A stretch of 51,973 nt of DNA from NCBI GenBank assembly GCA_041492185.1, contig JBGPWL010000024.1, positions 1 to 51,973 on the forward strand, in the 5' to 3' direction. How positions within the stretch are numbered: position 1 is the stretch's first letter; each line of letters begins with the position of its first letter. Positions 16,385 through 22,845 of this stretch are shown piece after piece. A model generated the notes under the pieces. The model was not told the origin of the DNA. It ran no database searches and saw only the letters and a list, made by a program, of their open reading frames with translations. Position numbers and translations under genes: made by a program. This DNA comes from JAOAPY01 sp041492185 (GTDB taxonomy: Bacteria; Acidobacteriota; Blastocatellia; Pyrinomonadales; Pyrinomonadaceae).

Positions 16385-17728
16385 TCAGTCTCCATCGGCC
16401 GCAGCGTCGGCCAGCGCCAGGTCTCCAGCCGCGATTTCCGACTTGATCTCCTCCGGCGTGCCAAAGACGCGCGCCTTTTCATCGTCAAACTCGCCTTCCC
16501 AACGCGCCACCACAACGGTCGCCAGACAATTCCCTAGAACGTTGACTGACGTGCGGCCCATGTCCATCAATTCGTCCACGCCGAAGATGACCGCGACGCC
16601 AATCGGGCCCAGGTTGCCGGGCATGAAACTGTTCAGCGTGGCGAGCAGAATCACGAGCGCCGCGCGCGGCACGCCGGCGACGCCTTTCGAAGTGATCATC
16701 AGCGTCAGCATCATGAAGAGCTGCCGGCCAAAACTCATGTGGCCGATCGTTGGCTCCGCAGCCTGCGCCACGAATACTGAAGCCATCGCGAGATAAAGCG
16801 TCGTGCCGTCGAGATTGAAGCTGTATCCGGTCGGCATGACAAACCCGACTATGCGTCTTGGCACGCCGAGCCGCTCCATGTTCTCCATCGCTTTCGGCAA
16901 AGCGGATTCACTGCTCGTTGTTGCAAACGCGATCGTGAACGGTTCGCGTATGGCTTTGAAGAACTGCTTGATCGGAACGCGCGCGATCATCATCACTGAG
17001 CCCAGCACCACAAATACAAAAATGAAGAGCGCGAGATAAAGCGAACCGATCAACTTACCGAGATTCCAAAGCACAGTCAGGCCGTTGGTGGCGATCGTGT
17101 GCGCCATCGCCGCGCCGACGCCGATGGGTGCAAACATCATCACGTAATTCGTGAACTTGAACATCACCTGCGACAGCGCATCGCAGCCGCGGAGAATCGG
17201 CGCCGCGCGCTGGCCCATCGCCGAAACCGCCATCGCGAACAAAACTGAGAACGCGACGATCTGCAAGACATCGCCGCGCACCATCGAATCGATCACGCTC
17301 GCGGGAAAAATGTGCACCAGCAGATCGCGAAAGCCTTGGGGCTGAGTCTTGACGAGTTGAGTAATGTCGCCGCCGCCGGTAAGCGCAACGCCCGCGCCTG
17401 GCTTCGTCAGGTTCACGATGCCGAGGCCGATGAACAGCGCAATCGTCGTAACGATTTCAAAGTAAAGCAGTGCCTTCGCACCCATGCGCCCAACTTTTTT
17501 CAGATCGCCGCCACCGGCAATGCCGACGACCAGGGTTGAGAAAATGAGCGGCGCAATGATCGACTTGATGAGGTTGAGAAAGATGTCGCGGAGAAAGTAA
17601 ATCTTGTTGCCCCAGTTCGGGCTTAGGTAACCGAGCACGCCGCCCAGCACCAGACCGATCATGATCTGCGTTGTCAGCGACGGCCTGTACCAGGGACGCT
17701 TCGTTCTCAATTCAGCTCGGGTTGTCAT
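16385..17728 (-). CDS. dicarboxylate/amino acid:cation symporter (GltP/DctA family)
   Basis: Imports glutamate/aspartate or C4-dicarboxylates with H+ or Na+. The family core is clear: the serine-rich reentrant segment TIAFATTSSESALP (HP1), the TM7 motif GYSFNLDGTTLYLAMASVF, and the HP2 segment GVAGVPRAALVILLATL. The NLDGT motif argues for the DAACS family. I chose the ATG at 17728 (447 residues); the longer frame from 17785 merely translates a CAAAG-type repeat (17746-17783). The C-terminal tail is acidic. Glutamate versus dicarboxylate specificity cannot be decided. It lies downstream of nadK on the same strand with a 90-bp gap. Confidence 0.93.
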   Translation of the reverse strand: MTTRAELRTKRPWYRPSLTTQIMIGLVLGGVLGYLSPNWGNKIYFLRDIFLNLIKSIIAPLIFSTLVVGIAGGGDLKKVGRMGAKALLYFEIVTTIALFIGLGIVNLTKPGAGVALTGGGDITQLVKTQPQGFRDLLVHIFPASVIDSMVRGDVLQIVAFSVLFAMAVSAMGQRAAPILRGCDALSQVMFKFTNYVMMFAPIGVGAAMAHTIATNGLTVLWNLGKLIGSLYLALFIFVFVVLGSVMMIARVPIKQFFKAIREPFTIAFATTSSESALPKAMENMERLGVPRRIVGFVMPTGYSFNLDGTTLYLAMASVFVAQAAEPTIGHMSFGRQLFMMLTLMITSKGVAGVPRAALVILLATLNSFMPGNLGPIGVAVIFGVDELMDMGRTSVNVLGNCLATVVVARWEGEFDDEKARVFGTPEEIKSEIAAGDLALADAAADGD

Positions 17729-17745
17729 CTCTGTTAGCCAGCCGA

Positions 17746-17783
17746 CTCTGCGTCTTTGCTCCTTTGCGGCTTTGCGTGAAACC
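17746..17783. repeat. CAAAG-periodic repeat upstream of the symporter gene
   Basis: On the minus strand this reads CACGCAAAGCCGCAAAGGAG then CAAAGACGCAGAG, four CAAAG or CAGAG units at 9-10 bp intervals. It ends 18 bp before the symporter ATG. It resembles 38-101 and 18718-18746. Confidence 0.65.
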
Positions 17784-17818
17784 ACCTGCTCGCTACCGAT
17801 CGTGGTTTCGGTAACGAC

Positions 17819-18697
17819 TCATCTTCCCCAACGCAGTTTGTCCCGCAACACGTCGAAGTAATTTCGATTCGCAGGCTGCACTAAATTGAAAGTTGTTTTG
17901 CTCTTCCTGATCACTACGACGTCTTCCGCCTGGAGCGGAAATCCAACCTGGCCGTCGAGCGTAAGCGCCACTTCTTCGTTCCGAGTCTTCAAACGTAATT
18001 CGATCATCGACTCGTCGGGTACGACGATGGGACGATTCGAGAGCGTGAACGGGCAGATCGGCGTGATCACTACAGCGTTCATCGAAGGATAGATCACGGG
18101 ACCACCGGCTGAGAGGTTATAAGCCGTCGAGCCTGTGGGCGTCGAGACAATTAAACCGTCCGCGCGAAACGAATTTACGAACTGCTGATTCAAGTAAGCT
18201 TCGATCTCGATGATCCGGGCGAGCGCAGACTTGTTTATTACGACGTCGTTCAAAACGCGACTATGGGTTACCTGCTCGGAACCGCGCAGGAGTTCAACCG
18301 CCAGCATCACGCGCCGGTCGAGCCGATAGCTGCCGGCGAGAATCGACTCCAGCGCGGAGTAGAGTTCTTCAATGCGAAACTCGGCGAGATAGCCCAGCCC
18401 GCCGTAGTTGACACCGAGCACCGGCACTTCCGTATCTGCAATCATGCGCGCGGTGGAGATCATCGTGCCGTCACCACCCAGCACCAGCATCAAATCGACG
18501 TTAGCGGACAGCTTGTCTGGCTCTACAATTTCCACCGCGCAGCCGGTTGCGTGCTCGATAGACTCGCGTTCGATCTCCGGGCCACCGACCAGCGTGATAC
18601 CGCGCTGATTGAGCCACTCCACTAACTCGCAAAGCGTCTTCAACGCATCCGGTTGATGCGGTTTGACGACAATGCCAATGCGCTTGATCGTGGCCAT
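17819..18697 (-). CDS. nadK: NAD kinase
   Basis: Phosphorylates NAD+ to NADP+ with ATP or polyphosphate. 292 residues from the ATG at 18697. GGDGTMIS at 74-81 is the catalytic GGDGT motif. VNYGGLGYLAEF, LNDVVINK and the glycine-rich TPTGSTAYNLSAGGP loop are all in the expected order. An upstream in-frame ATG at 18769 would add 24 residues encoded by the CAAAG repeat, so the shorter start is preferred, although its Shine-Dalgarno is weak. It is divergent from pdxH, and the 110-bp gap between the two starts carries that repeat. Housekeeping; nothing unusual in the protein. Confidence 0.95.
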   Translation of the reverse strand: MATIKRIGIVVKPHQPDALKTLCELVEWLNQRGITLVGGPEIERESIEHATGCAVEIVEPDKLSANVDLMLVLGGDGTMISTARMIADTEVPVLGVNYGGLGYLAEFRIEELYSALESILAGSYRLDRRVMLAVELLRGSEQVTHSRVLNDVVINKSALARIIEIEAYLNQQFVNSFRADGLIVSTPTGSTAYNLSAGGPVIYPSMNAVVITPICPFTLSNRPIVVPDESMIELRLKTRNEEVALTLDGQVGFPLQAEDVVVIRKSKTTFNLVQPANRNYFDVLRDKLRWGR

Positions 18698-18717
18698 GGT
18701 GTAACGGGGGTAATAAT

Positions 18718-18746
18718 TAACCACAAAGACACAAAGAGCACAAAGG
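18718..18746. repeat. CAAAG-periodic repeat between nadK and pdxH
   Basis: Plus strand: ACCACAAAGACACAAAGAGC then ACAAAGG; three CAAAG cores spaced 9-10 bp. It lies in the divergent nadK-pdxH gap, 21 bp from the nadK start codon. Same class as 38-101 and 17746-17783. Confidence 0.65.
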
Positions 18747-18806
18747 ATAAAACGACATGAGGCAAGCATTCAGCAACAGCGCCTTCGCGGAAATCCCCGG
18801 CGTTGA

Positions 18807-19478
18807 ATGAAATCATCAAACGCTGTATCTTCCAAAACTGAAACTATGGACGAGAGCAAAGACAACCATGCCAGCCGGGGATTGGACGAGAAGACCGTCG
18901 ACCCTGACGCTGTCAAACAGTTTCAGCGCTGGTTTGACGAGGCGCGCGGTGCGGTCCCGCTGTTGCCGGAAGCAATGACGCTGGCCACGGCAACGCCAGA
19001 CGGGAAGCCTTCGGCGAGATTGATCCTGCTGAAGCAAGTGGACGCGCAGGGATTCGTCTTCTACACAAATTTCCGTAGCAGCAAGGCGCGCGAGCTGGAG
19101 TCAAATCCTTTTGCTTCCCTGGTCTTCTACTGGCCGCAATTGGAGCGACAGGTGCGAGTCGAAGGAACGGTGACCCGCACTTCAGCGGCGGAGGCGGACG
19201 AGTATTTTCGATCGCGTCCGCGCGACAGCCAGATTGGCGCGCTCGCATCGCCACAGAGCGAAGCGATTTCAAGCCGCGATGTATTGGAGCAGCGTTTTGC
19301 GGAGCTGGAAGCAGAGTATCGCGATCGAGAAGTTGAGCGCCCGGAACATTGGGGCGGCTATCGATTGAAACCTGAGCGGATAGAATTTTGGCAGGGTCGT
19401 CCCGGCCGCCTTCACGACCGGCTGCTTTATGAACTCCAACCCGACGGAAGTTGGAGAATCAAGCGTCTCGCGCCTTAA
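18807..19478 (+). CDS. pdxH: pyridoxamine 5'-phosphate oxidase
   Basis: FMN-dependent oxidation of pyridoxine or pyridoxamine phosphate to pyridoxal phosphate. The sequence covers the family end to end: MTLATATPDGKPSARLILLK (substrate and FMN contacts), FVFYTNFRSSKARELESNP, the SRPRDSQIGALASPQS block, and the C-terminal signature RPEHWGGYRLKPERIEFWQGRPGRLHDR. The listed start gives 223 residues. An ATG at 18846 would give 210, closer to E. coli PdxH, and the first 25 residues are not conserved, so the true start is uncertain. It sits divergent from nadK, both making cofactors. Downstream is a small palindromic element. Confidence 0.95.
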   Translation: MKSSNAVSSKTETMDESKDNHASRGLDEKTVDPDAVKQFQRWFDEARGAVPLLPEAMTLATATPDGKPSARLILLKQVDAQGFVFYTNFRSSKARELESNPFASLVFYWPQLERQVRVEGTVTRTSAAEADEYFRSRPRDSQIGALASPQSEAISSRDVLEQRFAELEAEYRDREVERPEHWGGYRLKPERIEFWQGRPGRLHDRLLYELQPDGSWRIKRLAP

Positions 19479-19483
19479 TTCCT

Positions 19484-19520
19484 GTCAGAACCCCGACCTG
19501 TCGGGGTAGCGGGCGGTTTT
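19484..19520. repeat. palindromic element after pdxH
   Basis: CCCCGAC CT GTCGGGG (19491-19506) is a perfect 7-bp stem with a 2-nt loop, followed by TAGCGGGCGGTTTT. The GC stem plus trailing T4 could act as a weak terminator for pdxH, but the form resembles dispersed repeats more than a classical terminator. Confidence 0.5.
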
Positions 19521-19558
19521 ATCTTCGAAGTAACCATCCTCCTAGGCTGCACTACAGC

Positions 19559-19948
19559 TCATCGGAAGCGCGAACCGGCCGAGGGTTTCGGCAACGACTC
19601 CACCAGATGATCGAAGCCCAACCAAATGCTCCAGCTATGATGATAAAAGGCGACGGGAAACACGAGCGCGACAATGAAGAGGATCGTCAGCACGAGTTGA
19701 TCATTGCCGCTGATTACCGGCAGAGAAATAAGATAGAAAGTTAGAATTACAACCTCCGTCGTAACCACATTAACCAGAATCGCGCCCACAAAAAAGCCTT
19801 CCTCGCGGTTGAACATCACCCCACACGAAGAGCACTGATCTTTTATTTTGAATGGACGCTTAACGATTGACGCTTGGCCGCAAGCCGGGCAGCGAAGTTT
19901 CAGACAGCGGAACAGCGTGCTAATGATTGTTTTGAAATCTCTTTTCAT
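19559..19948 (-). CDS. DUF983 zinc-ribbon membrane protein
   Basis: 129 residues with an N-terminal zinc ribbon (CPACG at about 20-24 and CSSCG at about 39-43) followed by two hydrophobic helices (about 52-76 and 83-104). This is the standard DUF983 architecture, an inner-membrane protein of unknown function often found near haem-copper oxidase genes; no such genes are visible here. It lies 12 bp downstream of the flavoprotein gene on the same strand and is probably co-transcribed, which may hint at a shared membrane-lipid or quinone-related role, but that is speculation. Confidence 0.88.
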   Translation of the reverse strand: MKRDFKTIISTLFRCLKLRCPACGQASIVKRPFKIKDQCSSCGVMFNREEGFFVGAILVNVVTTEVVILTFYLISLPVISGNDQLVLTILFIVALVFPVAFYHHSWSIWLGFDHLVESLPKPSAGSRFR

Positions 19949-19960
19949 AAGCTGCCGGCC

Positions 19961-21178
19961 TTAAATCGGTCGCAGCGCACTGCGCGCGAGTTTCTTTTTT
20001 AGATCCACGTAGCCCTGGTGGCCGGCGACCAGGTCGCCGAGGACTTTCTTGATGCCACGATGACCCCACGCGAACTCGATCATTCTTTCAGTGAACGGCG
20101 CGCCCCAGAAGTTGCCGTAGAAGCGCTGGCGCATTTGTGAAGCGCGCTGCAGCTCGCCGCCAAAATCTTCGCGCCAGCGCTTTTCATATTCCAACGGCGC
20201 GCCTGCGAGATAACAGTCGGCGAAGACTTCTGCCGAGCGAAGGGCATAGTAAATTCCTTCGCCCGTTACCGGATCCGCAAAACCAGCGGCGTCGCCGAGC
20301 AACGCCCATCCTTCACCGCAGGCGCGGCGTGTGTCCCACGTTTTCGGCGCAAGGCCTGGAATGCGTGCGGCGTAACGTTCGGCTGTAGTTTGCAGAAACT
20401 CTCGGAGGCGTGCATCTCTCTCACGATCTGTTTTTCTACTGGTCCAAAGTTTCGCTTTCCGGTCTTCGCGCATGCGGTAGTACCCGAGCATGAAATTCCA
20501 GAGCAACTGATCGAGCGGCTCGTGCTCAAACGCATCCTGCGCAGTCGCGATGCCGAACGAGATGTGATCAAGCCGCGGAAAGGCCCAGGCGTATCCAACC
20601 CAGCCGGGAAGAAAAGCAACGACGGTGGGCGCGTCATCATTGGCCGGCAAAGGAGCGCGATAGCCGAACGCGACTTCCATTTCTGAAGGCGGCAACGGAC
20701 CAGCGAGCCTTTTGGCGATCGCACTATTCGCGCCGTCCGCACCAACAAGAATTCTGCTGCCGATCCACCCGGCGCCGTTCGCTCCTTTCATGATCCAGCC
20801 ATTGTCTGTTTTCGAAATTCGCCGGCTCGAGATCTTTTCTTTGAAGATGTAAGCGCCGGCGGCGCGCGCGCGTTCGAGCAAGTATGAATCAAACGCGCGG
20901 CGCGAATAGATAGCGAACGGTTCGTCGAGTTTCAGATGCAGCCCACGACCCGAAGGCGCGTACATCTCAAGCTCGACTACGCTGCGGCCCACGGCGTTGA
21001 GCAGATGTGGCCAGGCCTTGAGTGCCTTGGCTGTGACGCCGCCGCCGCAGGCCTTCGGCTCACCTTCGGGCCGGCCATCAAACAATGCCACGCGTGTGCC
21101 GCCTGCGGCGAGGCGCTCCGCGGCAAACGATCCGGCGGGACCAGCGCCCACGATTAGTACCTCAAATCTTTCCATCAT
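19961..21178 (-). CDS. geranylgeranyl reductase family FAD-dependent oxidoreductase
   Basis: A 405-residue flavoprotein. The N-terminal FAD fingerprint VGAGPAGSFAAERLAAGG is followed by the GGR-family segment EPKACGGGVTAKALKAW. GYAWAFPRLDHISFGIA corresponds to the conserved YxWxFP block of ChlP/MenJ-like enzymes, and LLGDAAGFADPVTGEGIYYALRS is the second FAD-binding motif. Such enzymes hydrogenate prenyl chains of (bacterio)chlorophyll, menaquinone or lipids. No chlorophyll genes lie nearby, so reduction of a menaquinone side chain or another isoprenoid is the more cautious guess. Two adjacent ATGs (21178 and 21175) can start it. DUF983 follows 12 bp downstream. Confidence 0.88.
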   Translation of the reverse strand: MMERFEVLIVGAGPAGSFAAERLAAGGTRVALFDGRPEGEPKACGGGVTAKALKAWPHLLNAVGRSVVELEMYAPSGRGLHLKLDEPFAIYSRRAFDSYLLERARAAGAYIFKEKISSRRISKTDNGWIMKGANGAGWIGSRILVGADGANSAIAKRLAGPLPPSEMEVAFGYRAPLPANDDAPTVVAFLPGWVGYAWAFPRLDHISFGIATAQDAFEHEPLDQLLWNFMLGYYRMREDRKAKLWTSRKTDRERDARLREFLQTTAERYAARIPGLAPKTWDTRRACGEGWALLGDAAGFADPVTGEGIYYALRSAEVFADCYLAGAPLEYEKRWREDFGGELQRASQMRQRFYGNFWGAPFTERMIEFAWGHRGIKKVLGDLVAGHQGYVDLKKKLARSALRPI

Positions 21179-21234
21179 AATTATTTTGCTGCACGCTCAT
21201 GATAAGGTCTTTGATTACGCGAGAGCAATTACCG

Positions 21235-21264
21235 TTCATTTGGCGCGCGCGTTGGTGATAGAAT
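21235..21264 (+). promoter_or_regulatory. weak promoter candidate for the LigB-AMMECR1 gene
   Basis: TAGAAT (21259-21264) matches the -10 hexamer at five of six positions, and TTCATT lies 18 bp upstream. The -35 match is poor and the leader would be about 130 nt, so confidence is low. Confidence 0.25.
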
Positions 21265-21402
21265 AGCGCCGTTTCCTGACACGTTTCGTCTGCGACCACG
21301 GCTCATCAGGAGAGGCGTGGGCTGAGGTATTGGTTTCGATTCCTTCACTGTCGCTTTTCGCTGAGATAAGACGCTTCGGTTTTCCGTAGTTGAGGTACCA
21401 CG

Positions 21403-22803
21403 ATGGGAAACACCGGCTCCATAGTTTTTTCCGGGATCGCGCCGCATCCGCCGATCATGGTCCCGGAAGTCGGCCATGAATCGATTGCCGAAGTGCGCGG
21501 CTCAATCGAAGCGATGGCGGAATTAACGCGCCGGCTGATCGAGAGCGGCGCCGAAACACTTGTACTAATCTCGCCTCACGCGCCGCTGGATCCTAAGGCC
21601 TTCGTCGCATATCAAGGCCCAGACCTTTATGGCGACTTTGCAAACTTTCGCGCGCCGGAAGCAACTGTGGAGGCCGAGCTTGACGCAGAACTTCTCAACG
21701 CGATTGCGAAAGAGGCCGAAGCACAAAGTTACGAGGTCGTTCCGCTCCGCGCTCACGACCTGGACCACGGCACCGCAGTGCCGCTCTATTTTCTACAGCG
21801 CAACGGTTGGAATGGGCGCGTTGTGGCGCTCGGGTACAGCTTTCTTACAAATAACGACCACCTGCAATTTGGCGCGTGCATCAGAAGGGCCGCGGAAAAC
21901 TCGAACCGTCCGGTAGCTTTTGTTGCCAGCGGTGATCTAAGTCATCGTCTCAAACCCGAAGCGCCGGCCGGCTACAACGCGTCGGCTCATTTGTTTGACG
22001 AAGAAGTCGTAGCTGCCCTACGAGCAAACGATCCCGATCGGATCATCAACGTGGATCAGGGTCTGCGTGCCCTTGCGGGCGAGTGTGGTTATCGTTCGAT
22101 GCTCGTCGCTTTTGGTGTGACGAAAGAGTTGCCTCTGTCGTGCGAAGTATTAAGTTACGAAGCGCCCTTTGGCGTTGGCTATCTGGTGGCCCAGCTAACG
22201 AATCAAAAGTCGGCGGCGCAAATTCAGAAAACCGATCAGCAATTCGCTGCAACGGAAATCAAAGTGAAGGAAGACGACGGAAAGAGTTTGCCGGCGCTGG
22301 CGCGCGAGGTTGTCGAGACGTTCGTGCGCACTGGCTCGCAAATGAAGGCGCCTGAGAATCCCTCAGGCCTGCTGGCTGAGCGCGCGGCGTGTTTTGTTTC
22401 AATAAAGACGAAGGACGGAGATCTGCGCGGGTGCATCGGAACGATCGAACCTTCCTGCGACACTCTCGCCGAAGAATTGATCGCGAATGCGATCTGCGCA
22501 GCGACGCGCGATCCGCGGTTTACGCCGGTGTGTGAAGATGAACTTCCGCACTTGCGCTATTCCGTCGACATCCTGTCGGCGCCTGAGCCCGCCACGTTTG
22601 AAGAACTCGATCCTGCGGTCTATGGAGTGATTGTTGAAGCTGAAGAGGGTCGGCGACGCGGGTTGCTGCTGCCAGACATCGAAGGAGTTGAGACGGCCGA
22701 CAAGCAGGTGGGGATTGCTTCACGCAAAGCCGGCATCGCTCCGGGAACGCCGGTTAAGCTTTTTCGTTTTCGCGTAGAGCGATTTCGTGAGGGCTTTGAT
22801 TAA
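21403..22803 (+). CDS. LigB-like extradiol dioxygenase domain fused to AMMECR1 domain
   Basis: A 466-residue two-domain protein. Residues 1-265 resemble class III extradiol dioxygenase subunit B/MEMO proteins and keep possible metal ligands: His15 in APHPP, His59 in ISPHAP, His118/His122 in AHDLDHG and His181 in SGDLSH. Residues about 296-462 form an AMMECR1 domain with its signature LRGCIGTIEP (341-350) and the C-terminal GLLLPDIEGVETADKQ. This is the known N-AMMECR1 extradiol architecture (AmmeMemoRadiSam system protein A type), whose reaction is not established. In other genomes a radical SAM partner is often adjacent; none is visible here. The gene converges on gyrB. The start ATG is at 21403, and no strong Shine-Dalgarno is visible. 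Confidence 0.9.
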   Translation: MGNTGSIVFSGIAPHPPIMVPEVGHESIAEVRGSIEAMAELTRRLIESGAETLVLISPHAPLDPKAFVAYQGPDLYGDFANFRAPEATVEAELDAELLNAIAKEAEAQSYEVVPLRAHDLDHGTAVPLYFLQRNGWNGRVVALGYSFLTNNDHLQFGACIRRAAENSNRPVAFVASGDLSHRLKPEAPAGYNASAHLFDEEVVAALRANDPDRIINVDQGLRALAGECGYRSMLVAFGVTKELPLSCEVLSYEAPFGVGYLVAQLTNQKSAAQIQKTDQQFAATEIKVKEDDGKSLPALAREVVETFVRTGSQMKAPENPSGLLAERAACFVSIKTKDGDLRGCIGTIEPSCDTLAEELIANAICAATRDPRFTPVCEDELPHLRYSVDILSAPEPATFEELDPAVYGVIVEAEEGRRRGLLLPDIEGVETADKQVGIASRKAGIAPGTPVKLFRFRVERFREGFD

Positions 22804-22807
22804 CCCG

Positions 22808-22842
22808 TTGCGCCCTCCCTAACGGTCGGGCTTCTGCCCCGG
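22808..22842. repeat. GC-rich palindromic element between convergent genes
   Basis: The 42-bp gap between the convergent LigB-AMMECR1 gene and gyrB contains CCCTCCCTAACGGTCGGGC and GGGC/GCCC pairing around TTCTGCCCC. It can fold as a short hairpin on either strand but lacks a T-run. It could act as a weak bidirectional stop or be a dispersed repeat. Confidence 0.4.
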
Positions 22843-22845
22843 CGA

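Noticed and set aside
17766..17781. Second parS-like sequence (GCGTGAAAC)
   Set aside because: Only about 11 of 16 positions match and it belongs to the CAAAG repeat array far from parAB.
17698..17785. N-terminal extension of the symporter from 17785
   Set aside because: The extra residues (MVSRKAAKEQRRR) are a translation of the CAAAG repeat and are not conserved-looking.
18698..18769. Hydrophobic N-terminal extension of NAD kinase from 18769
   Set aside because: Encoded by a repeat; NAD kinase is cytosolic and the fold starts at the ATG 18697.
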